Counted from the first letter of the stretch, positions 55,859 through 64,000 are shown. The stretch is DNA of 64,000 bases from an uncultured Desulfosporosinus sp. (GCA_927405585.1 CAKMJS010000054.1:48638-112637); one strand, 5' to 3'. The notes: generated from the sequence alone by a model not told the origin. Made by a program: numbers and translations.

Positions 55859-56704
55859 TTACTCACCCGAACTCACGCTTCCTGTCAATAACGGCTCATA
55901 CATCATTATGGCGTGGTTCTCAGTAATAAATTCATCGCCAATAAGTGCCTGGTCAAGGTCAAGGATCTTACGCCTAAGAATATTATGGCGCAAGTATCCT
56001 CCCCACCATTCCTGTACTATTATATGGTCACTTTCATACACTTCATATTTCTGTGTAGATGGCAGGTCACATCTCAGTTCGCCACATAGTTCTGCACTAT
56101 CAACCCATATCAACAGTTGATAATTCTGTGCTGTATCATTCTTGATTTGAAGGTCGATGTAATTGTAGACAACGGTAGCACCACTCCCAAAAGGCTGAGT
56201 ACGGTCGGCATCGGGAAATACATCATGTGTATGTCTCCAGCGTTCTGTGACGGTTAAGGGTGTGTGTAACGCCATCCAATAAATCAGATTAGAGAGTTGA
56301 CAGAGCCCACCTCCCACCCCTGGAATAAACGATCCGTTTGAAAGGACCATCCCCTCCTTAAAACCTTTTGCTTTTGTAGGTTTTCCGATCAACCGCCAAA
56401 AAGAAAAAGACTCTCCGGGTTTGAGAATCACTCCATTAACTGCTTCAGCAGCCAAACTCAAGTTAATCACCTTATTATCTTGGAGCCAATTGTCAACGTT
56501 ACGAAGCTTTCGATACAAAGGAGTGCTATGTCGAGCAGCTAAATGTGGAAGCTCAACGGTCTGAATCATAACTGCATATTTAATTGATCTGTTAAAGAAC
56601 CATTGAATATATCGGCGAGAGGTAAAGAATAGTTTTCCTAAGAATATTCGAAACTTTGGACGATTTACTGGACGATTTGAATGATAGACTGTCTTTGCCG
56701 ACAT
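55859..56704 (-). CDS. VanW-like protein
   Basis: A 281-residue VanW-family protein. The conserved central region LKPGESFSFWRLIGKPTKAKGFKEG followed by GGGLCQLSNLIYW and the later GATVVYNYIDLQI is clear. VanW is linked to glycopeptide resistance clusters, but lone homologues are common in Firmicutes and of unknown role. No signal peptide or van genes are seen. The ATG has GGAG 12 bases upstream. Confidence 0.85.
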   Translation of the reverse strand: MSAKTVYHSNRPVNRPKFRIFLGKLFFTSRRYIQWFFNRSIKYAVMIQTVELPHLAARHSTPLYRKLRNVDNWLQDNKVINLSLAAEAVNGVILKPGESFSFWRLIGKPTKAKGFKEGMVLSNGSFIPGVGGGLCQLSNLIYWMALHTPLTVTERWRHTHDVFPDADRTQPFGSGATVVYNYIDLQIKNDTAQNYQLLIWVDSAELCGELRCDLPSTQKYEVYESDHIIVQEWWGGYLRHNILRRKILDLDQALIGDEFITENHAIMMYEPLLTGSVSSGE

Positions 56705-56730
56705 AATTTTCCATCTCCAATTCCTACAGA

Positions 56731-56757
56731 AAAACCCCTCTCCGTTTGAAGGGGGTA
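56731..56757 (-). terminator. Probable terminator of nitrilase-like gene
   Basis: ACCCCT pairs with AGGGGGT around a 12-base loop, followed by TTTTT on the minus strand. Downstream of 56785-57654. Confidence 0.6.
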
Positions 56758-56784
56758 AAAAATAAATGATAATTAACCGTTGTA

Positions 56785-57654
56785 TTACTCCTGAGAGGCC
56801 TTCACTCGAGACGAAATGTCAAGTTCTATCAGTTCATGATAAAGTTCCTTACGTCGATCAGCCAGAAAAAAACTATCTCTCATGGAAGCCCGTTCAGGGC
56901 TCCGGATAAGATTAATCCGATCAGCTGAAAGGTTAGCTGATAGTATTCCCTCTTCATTTAGATTAGATTGACTACATACTTCCCCTTTCGGGCCAATGAC
57001 TAAGGATCCACCACTAAATTTCTTTCCTTTTCCGTTACTTCCGATTAGATTACACGCTCCGAGGTACACGGAATTATCATAGGCTCTCGCTCCGAGATAA
57101 CGTAACCAAATCTCTTTTCGATCACCGGCGATCATCGGAGATGCATGGGGAGCAAATAATACCTCAGCGCCTTTAAGTGAATAGATCGCTGCCGTTTCTG
57201 GAAAATGCCAATCCCAACAGACTCCCACAGCAAACGTTGTTCCATGAGCAGAAAAAATCGGGAAAGTGTCACCTGAAGTAAAATAGTCTAATTCACTTCT
57301 GCCTAAATGCACTTTACGATATATCGAAGGTTCCTCTCCAGGGGATAAAATAGCATGGGATATATACGGTTTTGACAGGTCTGTGCTATGCTCAACCATA
57401 CCAACTAGGAGTGTTATCCCTAAGTCCCCCGTGCACTCTTTTAATTGACGAATCCATGAACTATCAAGTGTTTCTCCAATTTCCGAAGCGTTTTGTGGTG
57501 AATACCCATTTAAGGCGCATTCAGGAAAGCATAATAGAGATATCTGTTGCTTATGAGCAGCTTCAGCCAAATATATAATTTTTTGGAAATTTAATTCAGT
57601 CTGTCCAACCATGGATTCCATCTGAACGAGTCCAATCCGGCAGTCATTTTTCAT
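56785..57654 (-). CDS. Carbon-nitrogen hydrolase (nitrilase superfamily)
   Basis: A 289-residue nitrilase-fold enzyme with the Glu-Lys-Cys triad: E in LCFPECALNGYSP, K in YRKVHLGRSELD, and C in AVGVCWDWHFPE. The branch looks like the amidase/N-carbamoyl or omega-amidase type; the substrate is not clear. The ATG is preceded by AAAGGAC. It lies 53 bases downstream of the LysR gene on the same strand and could be its target, but no direct evidence. Confidence 0.88.
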   Translation of the reverse strand: MKNDCRIGLVQMESMVGQTELNFQKIIYLAEAAHKQQISLLCFPECALNGYSPQNASEIGETLDSSWIRQLKECTGDLGITLLVGMVEHSTDLSKPYISHAILSPGEEPSIYRKVHLGRSELDYFTSGDTFPIFSAHGTTFAVGVCWDWHFPETAAIYSLKGAEVLFAPHASPMIAGDRKEIWLRYLGARAYDNSVYLGACNLIGSNGKGKKFSGGSLVIGPKGEVCSQSNLNEEGILSANLSADRINLIRSPERASMRDSFFLADRRKELYHELIELDISSRVKASQE

Positions 57655-57707
57655 TCTTTTGTGCTCGTCCTTTCCTATTACTCCCTGCAGTCTGAGTACA
57701 AAGAAAC

Positions 57708-58649
57708 TTACAAGAGATCCTCTAATTCACCAAATTCCTTACTTAAAACATCGGATAGTAATTTATGGTCATGTAGCAGGTTAATTAAGAGACGTTCATC
57801 CTTGGTCTGATTAGTTTGGGCATTGGTGAGAATACTGAGCGGTCTGTAAATAGGAGCATCTTGTATTTTCAAAGTCTTAAATAGTTTTAAGTCGTCTTCC
57901 CGACTGACTGTCAATGCTGAGATAATGGTAATTCCAAGTCCCGCTGAGACGACTTTTTTAATGGCATGAGTACTTCCCAATTCCATTGTTATATTCAAGT
58001 GTTCTGGGTCAAGCCCCCGCTCTTTAAGAGCCATTTCCATCACCTTACGCGTTCCTGAACCTTCCTCTCGGGTCACTAAACGTTCATGTGGGAGTTCTGC
58101 TAGGGTGATGCTTTTTCTTGATGCCCACGTATGAGAATAGGGAAGCACTACTACTAACTCGTCTTCCCAAAATTTTTCTACATTAAGATCCTTATGCCGG
58201 GGAACAGGACCCTCAATCAAGCCAATATGAATTTTCTTCTCTAAAACATCTTGCGATATTGACTCAGTGTTCGCGATTTTTACTTTGAAGTCAACGTCCG
58301 GGTGTGTCTTATATAGAAAAGCAAGAATATTCGGAAGAATATACTCTCCAATCGTTAAGGTTGCTCCCAGATAGATTAGTCCTCTCTGACCTTTTGCTAA
58401 AGCATTAATTTGTTCCTTGGCACTTGCTAAAATGTCCAAGACACTCCGTACATGAGCATAGAAAATTTCGCCTTCTTTAGTGAGAGTAACCCCTTTATTA
58501 GTTCGGTCAAAAAAGCGAGCACCATACTGGTTTTCAAGATTCTGAATCTGAAGACTAATGCTAGGTTGACTCATGTGTAGCTTCTTAGCTGATAAAGTAA
58601 TGTTTTTTGTTTCTGCTACATCTTTGAATACAAGAAGGTGTTGTTCCAT
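57708..58649 (-). CDS. LysR-type transcriptional regulator
   Basis: A 313-residue LysR regulator. The winged helix-turn-helix is at about 1-60 (VAETKNITLSAKKLHMSQPSISLQIQNLE, in parts) and the periplasmic-binding-like effector domain fills the rest (GATLTIGEYILPNIL, AGLGITIISAL). The pattern is CysL/CbbR-like. The start is chosen at 58649 because an upstream in-frame ATG at 58661 directly abuts the AGGAAGG ribosome site. It lies downstream of dsrN on the same strand, with a 255-base gap, and may control sulfur-related genes, but this is inference. Confidence 0.9.
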   Translation of the reverse strand: MEQHLLVFKDVAETKNITLSAKKLHMSQPSISLQIQNLENQYGARFFDRTNKGVTLTKEGEIFYAHVRSVLDILASAKEQINALAKGQRGLIYLGATLTIGEYILPNILAFLYKTHPDVDFKVKIANTESISQDVLEKKIHIGLIEGPVPRHKDLNVEKFWEDELVVVLPYSHTWASRKSITLAELPHERLVTREEGSGTRKVMEMALKERGLDPEHLNITMELGSTHAIKKVVSAGLGITIISALTVSREDDLKLFKTLKIQDAPIYRPLSILTNAQTNQTKDERLLINLLHDHKLLSDVLSKEFGELEDLL

Positions 58650-58880
58650 TGATGATATCATCCTTCCTAGATCACATATATACCCTCAATTGTGCTTATT
58701 TGTCCGTGAAAATAATTCTTTTGATAATTGAGATAAAAAGTAACATTTTATTGTGGATTGCAATTTCCTTCACATATGCAATTAGTCAGTTTGTCATTGA
58801 ATAACTTTATAATACCATCAGTGTAAGTATTTAGCCAGAAAAGTTTATTTAATTTTTAATATTTATAAGAAAAAAGATTT

Positions 58881-58902
58881 TAGCCTTCACGGCAGACGGC
58901 TA
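58881..58902 (-). terminator. Weak terminator after dsrN
   Basis: TAGCC pairs with GGCTA around a 12-base loop and is followed on the minus strand by AAAATCTTTTTTC. Lies 15 bases past the dsrN stop. Confidence 0.55.
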
Positions 58903-58916
58903 TTTGTAATTATTAT

Positions 58917-60386
58917 TCACTGTTCGGCTACTCTCTCATCCAATGTCCACTTCGTCTGTTTATAACCCGTTGCCAACTTCACCATATGTTCCGCCCATCT
59001 AGGACAACCCAGGGCGTGAATATGATTATATGATGCAAATACATTTTTATAGCAAATTCCATCATGTTGCCCATCGATTCCATACCCTCGTTTGACCTTT
59101 AACCCAAACTTGACGTAGGGAGCTAAGTTAATCACACGTGAATTATGAAATTCATGGCCCTTAATTACGGATTTATCATCGAACCAATTCTGGTCAGAAT
59201 TGGCTTCCATAATTGTATAGCCATGTCCTTGAGGCTTACTTTCCATTTGAGTATCTAGTGGTAGTAAGCCAACCATCTCAAAGTTCTGAGATGGAGTTAT
59301 AATTGAGCGACCCAGATACATTAGCCCTCCACACTCAGCGTATATCGGGAGGCCGTTTTCTCCAGCCCGTCTAATTTCCATGCGTAAGGCTCTATTATCT
59401 TCTAATTCGGCAGCGAAGACCTCCGGGAAACCCCCTCCTATATATAGGCCGTCTAGGTCTTCAGGGAGTTGGTTATCTACAAGGGCGTTAATAGGGACTA
59501 TATCAGCCCCCATATTTCTAAGGGCTTCTAAATTTTCAGGATAATAAAAGCTAAAAGATGCGTCTTTAATAAATCCAATTTTTGGTGTAATACTCCTAGT
59601 TTTCTTAGGATATTTGAAAGCATTTTGCTCGGCAATATCTTCGTACTGAGGCAGCCTCGGTGCTCTTTGAGCCAAAGCTAGAACCTGGTCTAAATCAACA
59701 TGTTCACAAATGATATCCGCCAAATACTCAATTAACTTGTTAGTTTCGTGCATTTCTACATTAGTAACGAGCCCAAGGTGTCGATCAGGTATAGTTAAAT
59801 TAACGTCTTTGGGAATTGCTCCCACTACCGGGATTTTGCAAAACTCTTCAATAGCTTCTCGCGCCATTTTTTCGTGACGGGCTCGTGCCACTTTATTCAG
59901 AACGACCCCTACAATATGAACTTCTGGGTCGAAATGTTGGTAGCCCATTACCATAGCAGCAATACTCCGAGTCATTCGCGTTGCATCCACAACTAAAAGC
60001 ACTGGGGTACGAGTTACTTTAGCGATTTCGGCAGTTGAACTGCTGCCTTGCAAGTCTAGACCATCATATAATCCCATCGCGCCTTCAATGATCGTGATAG
60101 CTTTACCAAATGATTGTTGAGATACCGAACTACAAATCTCTTGTTTTCCCATAAAAAAAGAATCCAAATTGCGACAAGTATTTCCTGCTGCGGCTGTATG
60201 CCAACTAGCGTCAATATAATCCGGACCCTTTTTAAAGGGTTGAACTATCATCCCTTGCCTTGCAAAAGCTCTTAGCAATCCCAAGGTAAAGGTAGTTTTT
60301 CCGCTTCGCCCCTGAGGTGCTCCAATTATCAAGCGAGGGACATTCGTATTACTCTGTCCTTCATTCATAGCTGTCCTGTGCAACAT
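58917..60386 (-). CDS. dsrN: DsrN-type cobyrinic acid a,c-diamide synthase homologue
   Basis: A 489-residue amidotransferase: N-terminal ATP-binding domain with APQGRSGKTTFTLGLLRAF at about 24-40 (P-loop), and C-terminal class I-like glutamine amidotransferase (GATase_3) with the nucleophile Cys in YAECGGLMYLG and GHEFHNSRVI. By sequence alone it is CbiA-like. Its place directly behind dsrABD favours DsrN, which amidates siroheme to siroheme amide for the sulfite reductase. Start ambiguous between M1 and M7. A spacer of 245 bases with a terminator-like hairpin separates it from dsrD. Confidence 0.85.
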   Translation of the reverse strand: MLHRTAMNEGQSNTNVPRLIIGAPQGRSGKTTFTLGLLRAFARQGMIVQPFKKGPDYIDASWHTAAAGNTCRNLDSFFMGKQEICSSVSQQSFGKAITIIEGAMGLYDGLDLQGSSSTAEIAKVTRTPVLLVVDATRMTRSIAAMVMGYQHFDPEVHIVGVVLNKVARARHEKMAREAIEEFCKIPVVGAIPKDVNLTIPDRHLGLVTNVEMHETNKLIEYLADIICEHVDLDQVLALAQRAPRLPQYEDIAEQNAFKYPKKTRSITPKIGFIKDASFSFYYPENLEALRNMGADIVPINALVDNQLPEDLDGLYIGGGFPEVFAAELEDNRALRMEIRRAGENGLPIYAECGGLMYLGRSIITPSQNFEMVGLLPLDTQMESKPQGHGYTIMEANSDQNWFDDKSVIKGHEFHNSRVINLAPYVKFGLKVKRGYGIDGQHDGICYKNVFASYNHIHALGCPRWAEHMVKLATGYKQTKWTLDERVAEQ

Positions 60387-60492
60387 CCCACAACACCTTT
60401 CTTGGAGTTTATTTCAGGATTTAAGCGAATCTATCGGTTAATCAGATCCATATTATCGCACTCTCACTACGGGTTATTACTATGCGTAAAAA

Positions 60493-60577
60493 ATTGACCA
60501 TCCTGAGCCCATTCCCTAACATGCTAGATTATATGAATCAGCAGAAACAGGGGCGTAGGGCCGTTAGGATGGTCAAT
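60493..60577 (-). promoter_or_regulatory. Structured spacer with terminator between dsrD and dsrN
   Basis: A 12-bp perfect stem ATTGACCATCCT/AGGATGGTCAAT (60493-60504 and 60566-60577) encloses about 61 bases, including GGCCC/GGGCT pairing near the stem. On the minus strand the stem is followed by TTTTTTACG, the look of an intrinsic terminator with a large loop. It could attenuate read-through into dsrN. I do not recognise a known riboswitch class. Confidence 0.6.
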
Positions 60578-60631
60578 CAAGGTTAATAGAAAAATTCTTG
60601 ATTGTTAGTCATTAAGAATTTCCCTGAATAT

Positions 60632-60853
60632 TTACTGTGGTGTTTGTACTTTACCCTTTAGGCAGATAAAGGTTGTTGTAATGTAGAGGTATTCTACAAG
60701 ATCCTCTGCAGTAAGTTCTTTAACTGCATTATCAACATCGCCCTTTTTCTCACCAATTGCTACGGCAACATCTCTACTTTTAGCTTTTTGCACTTTAGCA
60801 AGATATTCAAGAATTTTGGCTTTAATAGCGGGATCAGCAGGTCCTTTTTGCAT
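60632..60853 (-). CDS. dsrD: DsrD protein
   Basis: A 73-residue winged-helix protein matching DsrD: short, with KILEYLAKVQKAKSRDVAVAIGEK and VDNAVKELTAEDLVEYLY (seen in parts). DsrD occurs directly after dsrB in sulfate reducers and stimulates DsrAB activity. Length and place match. It is 37 bases after dsrB. Confidence 0.92.
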   Translation of the reverse strand: MQKGPADPAIKAKILEYLAKVQKAKSRDVAVAIGEKKGDVDNAVKELTAEDLVEYLYITTTFICLKGKVQTPQ

Positions 60854-60890
60854 TGAAATACCAGCTTTCTAATTTTTAATCGAACTCAAA

Positions 60891-61949
60891 TTAGTACTTA
60901 AATGCTGCAGAGGTACGGAAGGTTTCTCTGGAGAAGATGTAATCATCAATCAACATATCTGAGAATGGTAGCTCAGCCAGACTGAAGAATCTTTCCCAAC
61001 CAATCCTCTCAACCCATTCTCCAACCCGTTCACCTTTATGAGCATTAGCAATCCAAAGTTCTAAGATCTTGCGAATTGCTTCAGTCGTTTCAGGCCAACG
61101 AGGAGCGGTGTTTGGCAGGAATGGAATTACCATACGGGAGAAACTAGGCGCTGAACGGGCATTTGAAGTTTTACCACCAATAAGAATCGCAATCCCATCG
61201 TTCTTAGGATCTAGAATTTCCATTGCTGCGGACATGGTATAGCAGTTACCGCAATACATACATTTATCATTATTGACGATAACGCTCTTGTTCTTTGGAT
61301 CTGGACGAATAGCTCCAGTTGGACAGCTAGCTACGAGACTTGGAATCTCAGTACCTTTTCGAATCATATCGTGGTTAATACGAGGAGGCGTTCTATGAAC
61401 ACCGACAATAGCAATGTCACTGCAGTGAGCGGCTCCACACATATTTAAGCAACATGCTAAGCCCATTTTCAACTTTGCAGGGAGCTGCATAGTATTAAAA
61501 TACTCATACAAGTCATCCATAACAGCTTTCACAACGCCAGAAGCATCGGTTGCTGGAGTATGACAGTGTACCCATCCTTGAGTGTGTACAATATTACTAA
61601 TGGATGCGCCAGTTCCACCGACACAATATCCCTTAGCCTCTAAAGAATCAAGTAGGGGTTGGAGTTTAGCCTCATCCGAGACCAAGAATTCAACGTTATT
61701 ACGCGTGGTGAAGCGAAGGAATCCATCACAAAATTCGTCAGCCACTACACATAAATCACGGACAAAATCAATACTAACCAAACGTGGGGAACCAACACGG
61801 ACACTGTACAGTACTCCACTTTCGCCTACATGTTTGAGTACGCCTGGACTGGGAATCTCGTGGTATTTCCATTTGCCGTAGTTTTCCAAAATAACTGGAG
61901 GAAGCATTTTTTTATAATGTGGAGGTCCTTGATCTAGTTTTGCCATCAT
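60891..61949 (-). CDS. dsrB: Dissimilatory sulfite reductase beta subunit
   Basis: A 352-residue DsrB. Siroheme/[4Fe-4S] ligand cysteines are C129 (VHCHTPATD), C166/C167 and C171 (ACCLNMCG), as expected of DsrB. A ferredoxin-like domain has C209 (ASCPTGAI), C230, C233 and C236 ([10 protein letters not shown]). With DsrA it forms the heterotetramer that reduces sulfite with electrons from DsrC or a donor. Two in-tandem ATG codons; ribosome site GAGGTG. It follows dsrA by 35 bases. The subunit ends FKY. Confidence 0.97.
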   Translation of the reverse strand: MMAKLDQGPPHYKKMLPPVILENYGKWKYHEIPSPGVLKHVGESGVLYSVRVGSPRLVSIDFVRDLCVVADEFCDGFLRFTTRNNVEFLVSDEAKLQPLLDSLEAKGYCVGGTGASISNIVHTQGWVHCHTPATDASGVVKAVMDDLYEYFNTMQLPAKLKMGLACCLNMCGAAHCSDIAIVGVHRTPPRINHDMIRKGTEIPSLVASCPTGAIRPDPKNKSVIVNNDKCMYCGNCYTMSAAMEILDPKNDGIAILIGGKTSNARSAPSFSRMVIPFLPNTAPRWPETTEAIRKILELWIANAHKGERVGEWVERIGWERFFSLAELPFSDMLIDDYIFSRETFRTSAAFKY

Positions 61950-61984
61950 TATCCACCTCTCGTTAGCTACTTATTATTAAATAT

Positions 61985-63208
61985 TTAGAGCTTCGATCCA
62001 TCAAGAGCCGTTCCAGAACTGTCAAGATCATCTTGGTTCCAGAACACATATGGGTTAGCACGTGGGCGGAAGACCATTTGCGGTACAGGATCGACTTCAA
62101 TTCCTTTGAGGAATTTGGTCATTCCTAAGCGGTAAATCGTTTCACCGATCCGCTCGCGTGATTTACCGTTTTCATCCCACCACTCCCAAATACGACGCAT
62201 GAGATCTTTGAATGGCTCGAAATCATCTTCAGTTTCCATTTTCATGAAAGGTACAATAACCCAAGACATGAATGCAGACTGCACAATCGTGGATTTTCCA
62301 CCAATAAGAATTGTAGCGCCTTTTTCTTTGCCTGGTTGGATAGCTTTTGGCATCAGATTGATACAATGCATACAACGCGTGCAATCTTCTCCAACGATGG
62401 AGAGTTCTTGAGTCTCTTTATTGTATTTAAGGCATCGTGTTGGACATTTGTCACAAACAGCAACTTGAATAGGGAATTTGTCTGCAACATATTCTTTCAC
62501 GGCATCTTGATCAATGATTAAAGTATCGCGCCAAGTTCCGATTACAGAACAGTCAGCACGAGCAATTGACGAAGTGCAGTCATTGGCGCAACCAGAGAAC
62601 TTAATCTTGCTCTTGTATGGCCACATTGGACGATGAAGCTCGTCCATAAATTCATTAGTGATATTGTAACATGCCTCAAGGGTGTCATAACAAGCATGCT
62701 CACACCGTCCTGGTCCGACGCAGCAGTTTGGCGTTCTCAAGCAAGATCCAGATCCGCCTAAGTCAAATCCCGCCTCGCTAAACTCATCAAAGATAGGCTG
62801 AATACTCTCAGTTTTACAGCCTAGGAGAATAATATCTCCAGTGGAACCATGCATGTTGGTCAAACCACTTCCGTGCTTCTCCCAAATGTCACAAACAGTT
62901 CGAAGAGCCTTCGTGTTGTAAAACCAACCCGATGGTTGAAGTAGACGAATGGTATGGAACTCAGCAAGATTTGGAAAATTTTGAGGCTCATCGACATAAC
63001 GACCGATTACACCGCCGCCGTATCCCCTAACTCCGACAATTCCACCGTGTTTCCAGTGTCCTCTGCGTTGCTCATAGGATTTTTCTAAGACTTGGAGCAA
63101 CTCAGCTGAAGCTGCATTTTTCACTGCAGCTCGTTTAATTTCAGTTACAAAACTGGGCCATTTTCCTTTTTCTAGTTCATCTAGTAAAGGAGTCTTTTTC
63201 TCTGTCAT
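61985..63208 (-). CDS. dsrA: Dissimilatory sulfite reductase alpha subunit
   Basis: A 407-residue DsrA. The siroheme-iron-sulfur ligands are C163 and C169 (CVGPGRC, C-x5-C) and C207 and C211 (GCANDC, C-x3-C). A ferredoxin domain follows with C252, C255, C259 (CDKCPTRC) and C276, C279, C282 (CTRCMHC). The start at 63208 is supported by GGAGGG 7 bases upstream. A longer in-frame stretch to 63322 overlaps the upstream ferredoxin gene and is not used. Reduces sulfite in the cytoplasm as part of anaerobic respiration. 34 bases after the ferredoxin gene. Confidence 0.97.
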   Translation of the reverse strand: MTEKKTPLLDELEKGKWPSFVTEIKRAAVKNAASAELLQVLEKSYEQRRGHWKHGGIVGVRGYGGGVIGRYVDEPQNFPNLAEFHTIRLLQPSGWFYNTKALRTVCDIWEKHGSGLTNMHGSTGDIILLGCKTESIQPIFDEFSEAGFDLGGSGSCLRTPNCCVGPGRCEHACYDTLEACYNITNEFMDELHRPMWPYKSKIKFSGCANDCTSSIARADCSVIGTWRDTLIIDQDAVKEYVADKFPIQVAVCDKCPTRCLKYNKETQELSIVGEDCTRCMHCINLMPKAIQPGKEKGATILIGGKSTIVQSAFMSWVIVPFMKMETEDDFEPFKDLMRRIWEWWDENGKSRERIGETIYRLGMTKFLKGIEVDPVPQMVFRPRANPYVFWNQDDLDSSGTALDGSKL

Positions 63209-63242
63209 GGCACACCCTCCGTCTTCAAGTTTATGGGGTTTC

Positions 63243-63431
63243 TTACATTTCAGCAATGCTGATGGCACCTGTTGGGCAAACTGATGTGCAACTTTCGCAG
63301 CCCATGCACTCTGATTCATCACCAGTTACTTGAGCCTTGTCCTCAACGAAGCTAAGCAGGTGAGCTGGACAACTCTCAGTACATTCGTTGCATCCTGAAC
63401 ACTGATCTTCGTCAATTGAAACAATAAACAA
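63243..63431 (-). CDS. Ferredoxin with two [4Fe-4S] clusters
   Basis: A 62-residue bacterial ferredoxin with two C-x2-C-x2-C-x3-C-P motifs: CSGCNECTESCP and CMGCESCTSVCP. TTG start preceded by GGAGGTG. It lies directly upstream of dsrA and is presumably co-transcribed, so it is a candidate electron donor to DsrAB. Length is typical of clostridial-type ferredoxins. Confidence 0.94.
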   Translation of the reverse strand: MFIVSIDEDQCSGCNECTESCPAHLLSFVEDKAQVTGDESECMGCESCTSVCPTGAISIAEM

Positions 63432-63545
63432 AATAACACCTCCTTAACCTTATAAAGAGAAAAAATGAATTTTTCAATGGACTACTCAGTAAAAACCCCT
63501 CTTGTGTAAATTCACACTAGTTCATGTTCTTAATTTAACACCTTG

Positions 63546-63560
63546 TGTACTATTCGTACA
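63546..63560. promoter_or_regulatory. Palindrome upstream of the dsr operon
   Basis: TGTAC-TATTC-GTACA, a perfect 5-bp inverted repeat with 5-base spacer, about 115 bases before the ferredoxin start. A second, shorter palindrome-like site, GTGTAAATTCACAC, lies at about 63513-63526. Either may be an operator; no family is assigned. Confidence 0.4.
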
Positions 63561-63613
63561 ATATATAATCCTGATTGCACGATAAGAAAATAGTTTGAAC
63601 AAATTATATTATA

Positions 63614-64000
63614 CTACATTTGATCAAAGTATGCATTAGCGACTGAAAGTCCCCCTTGAAGAAAAGCAACTTGGTTCGTCCCTTTTCCTTCAAGGATGCA
63701 AGCTGCGTCATAGCCTCTAATACCTAATCCACATACAGTAACGACTAAAGAATCGTCTGGGACCTCTTTCCAACGTTCCCGTAGTTCGCCTAACGCAATG
63801 GTGATAGTTCCCTCGATGGATAATGGATTTGCAACTACTTCATCAGGTTCGCGTACATCAAGAAGACATAGTTTCTCCCCTGCTTGCAAGCGATTTATGA
63901 CCTCTTCTGCTGTGATTCCCTGCGCGACTCCAAGACGTATATTTTCTAACGTTGTTGCCGCATGGATAAGTACATCAATAGCAGTAGCAAAGGGTGGTGC
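63614..64000 (-). CDS. CoA-disulfide reductase-like flavoprotein with rhodanese domain, partial
   Basis: The frame runs to the right window edge, so only the C-terminal 128 residues are visible. They start with APPFATAIDVLIHAATTLEN, the linker typical of NADH oxidase/CoA-disulfide reductase-type flavoproteins, and continue into a rhodanese domain: LLDVREPDEV and the active-site loop VCGLGIRGYDAA with catalytic Cys. Such rhodanese-fused reductases (CoADR-RHD) act on CoA or protein persulfides and polysulfide. Gene ends 182 bases before the ferredoxin-dsr operon on the same strand, so a sulfur role is plausible. A TTG at 63889 is internal, not the start. Confidence 0.82.
   Translation of the reverse strand, partial: APPFATAIDVLIHAATTLENIRLGVAQGITAEEVINRLQAGEKLCLLDVREPDEVVANPLSIEGTITIALGELRERWKEVPDDSLVVTVCGLGIRGYDAACILEGKGTNQVAFLQGGLSVANAYFDQM

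Noticed and set aside
58917..60386. Stand-alone cobalamin gene cbiA
   Set aside because: Sequence fits CbiA, but the dsrABD context favours DsrN; no other cobalamin genes are near.
63209..63322. N-terminal extension of dsrA overlapping the ferredoxin gene
   Set aside because: The in-frame extension has no ribosome site and overlaps the ferredoxin coding sequence, whereas ATG at 63208 has GGAGGG upstream and matches DsrA N-termini.
63505..63525. Rex-like operator upstream of dsr
   Set aside because: TTGTG and CACA arms are separated by 6 bases, not the 8 expected of a Rex box; kept only as an unassigned palindrome.

Overview
The window looks like a chromosomal stretch from a spore-forming, strictly anaerobic, sulfite/sulfate-reducing Firmicute of the Desulfosporosinus/Desulfitobacterium group (Peptococcaceae). 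This is inferred from gene content, not from a database search. The main pointers are a dissimilatory sulfite reductase operon (dsrA, dsrB, dsrD, dsrN), a full bacterial acetyl-CoA synthase/CO dehydrogenase operon, CotF-type spore coat proteins, a SigH-like sigma factor, DivIVA, DnaD/DnaI-type replication proteins, strong GGAGG ribosome sites and moderate G+C.

Layout. 1-2045: 3' part of a UPF0182 membrane protein. 2129-6463: OsmC protein, ANTAR regulator with a degenerate receiver, two unrecognised membrane proteins, PHP hydrolase and an anchored exported protein. 6565-8260: DnaI-like loader and DnaD protein. 8466-13622: HD hydrolase, a long beta-CASP metallo-hydrolase, a DegU/DegS-type pair and an unknown protein. 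13767-24902: the Wood-Ljungdahl carbonyl branch on the minus strand, transcribed cooC, acsA (CODH), acsB (ACS), acsC, corrinoid activator, second CooC-type ATPase, acsD, acsE, with a terminator after acsE. 24903-27466: AT-rich and sparse, with a DegV protein, tRNA-Pro(CGG) and a DUF3846 gene. 27467-31962: acetyltransferase, then an FMN riboswitch driving ribD-ribE-ribBA-ribH. 32098-35550: SigH-like sigma factor and a membrane protein, CotF pair, DivIVA protein, DUF2007 protein, a 45-residue peptide and a lone LpdD-like protein. 35691-39317: dnaJ-like gene and clpB behind a sigma-A promoter overlapped by a CtsR-like operator. 39577-46798: lipid kinase-like protein, phosphohexomutase, second DegV protein, flavodoxin-like protein, a 34-residue peptide, acetyltransferase, an N-terminally truncated M18 aminopeptidase and a DUF192 protein. 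46888-54561: complete Tad/Flp pilus locus in the order flp, prepilin peptidase, tadE, tadG-like, cpaB, cpaE/tadZ, tadA, tadB, tadC. 54871-58649: hypothetical, zinc-ribbon protein, VanW, nitrilase-like and LysR genes. 58917-63431: ferredoxin-dsrA-dsrB-dsrD-dsrN. 63614-64000: C-terminal part of a CoA-disulfide reductase/rhodanese-type flavoprotein.

How they fit together. The acs operon supplies reversible acetyl-CoA synthesis/oxidation from CO2/CO and a methyl group, including its own cofactor-repair ATPases. The dsr operon supplies the terminal reductase for sulfite respiration plus a ferredoxin that could donate electrons. The rib operon provides flavins under FMN feedback. The Tad locus makes a type IVc pilus. 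No rRNA, CRISPR array, intact transposase or prophage module was seen. The most noteworthy signals are regulatory: a CtsR-type site on dnaJ-clpB, a repeat that includes part of the sigma-factor ribosome site, a structured dsrD-dsrN spacer ending in a terminator, and hairpins after flp and inside the acs operon.
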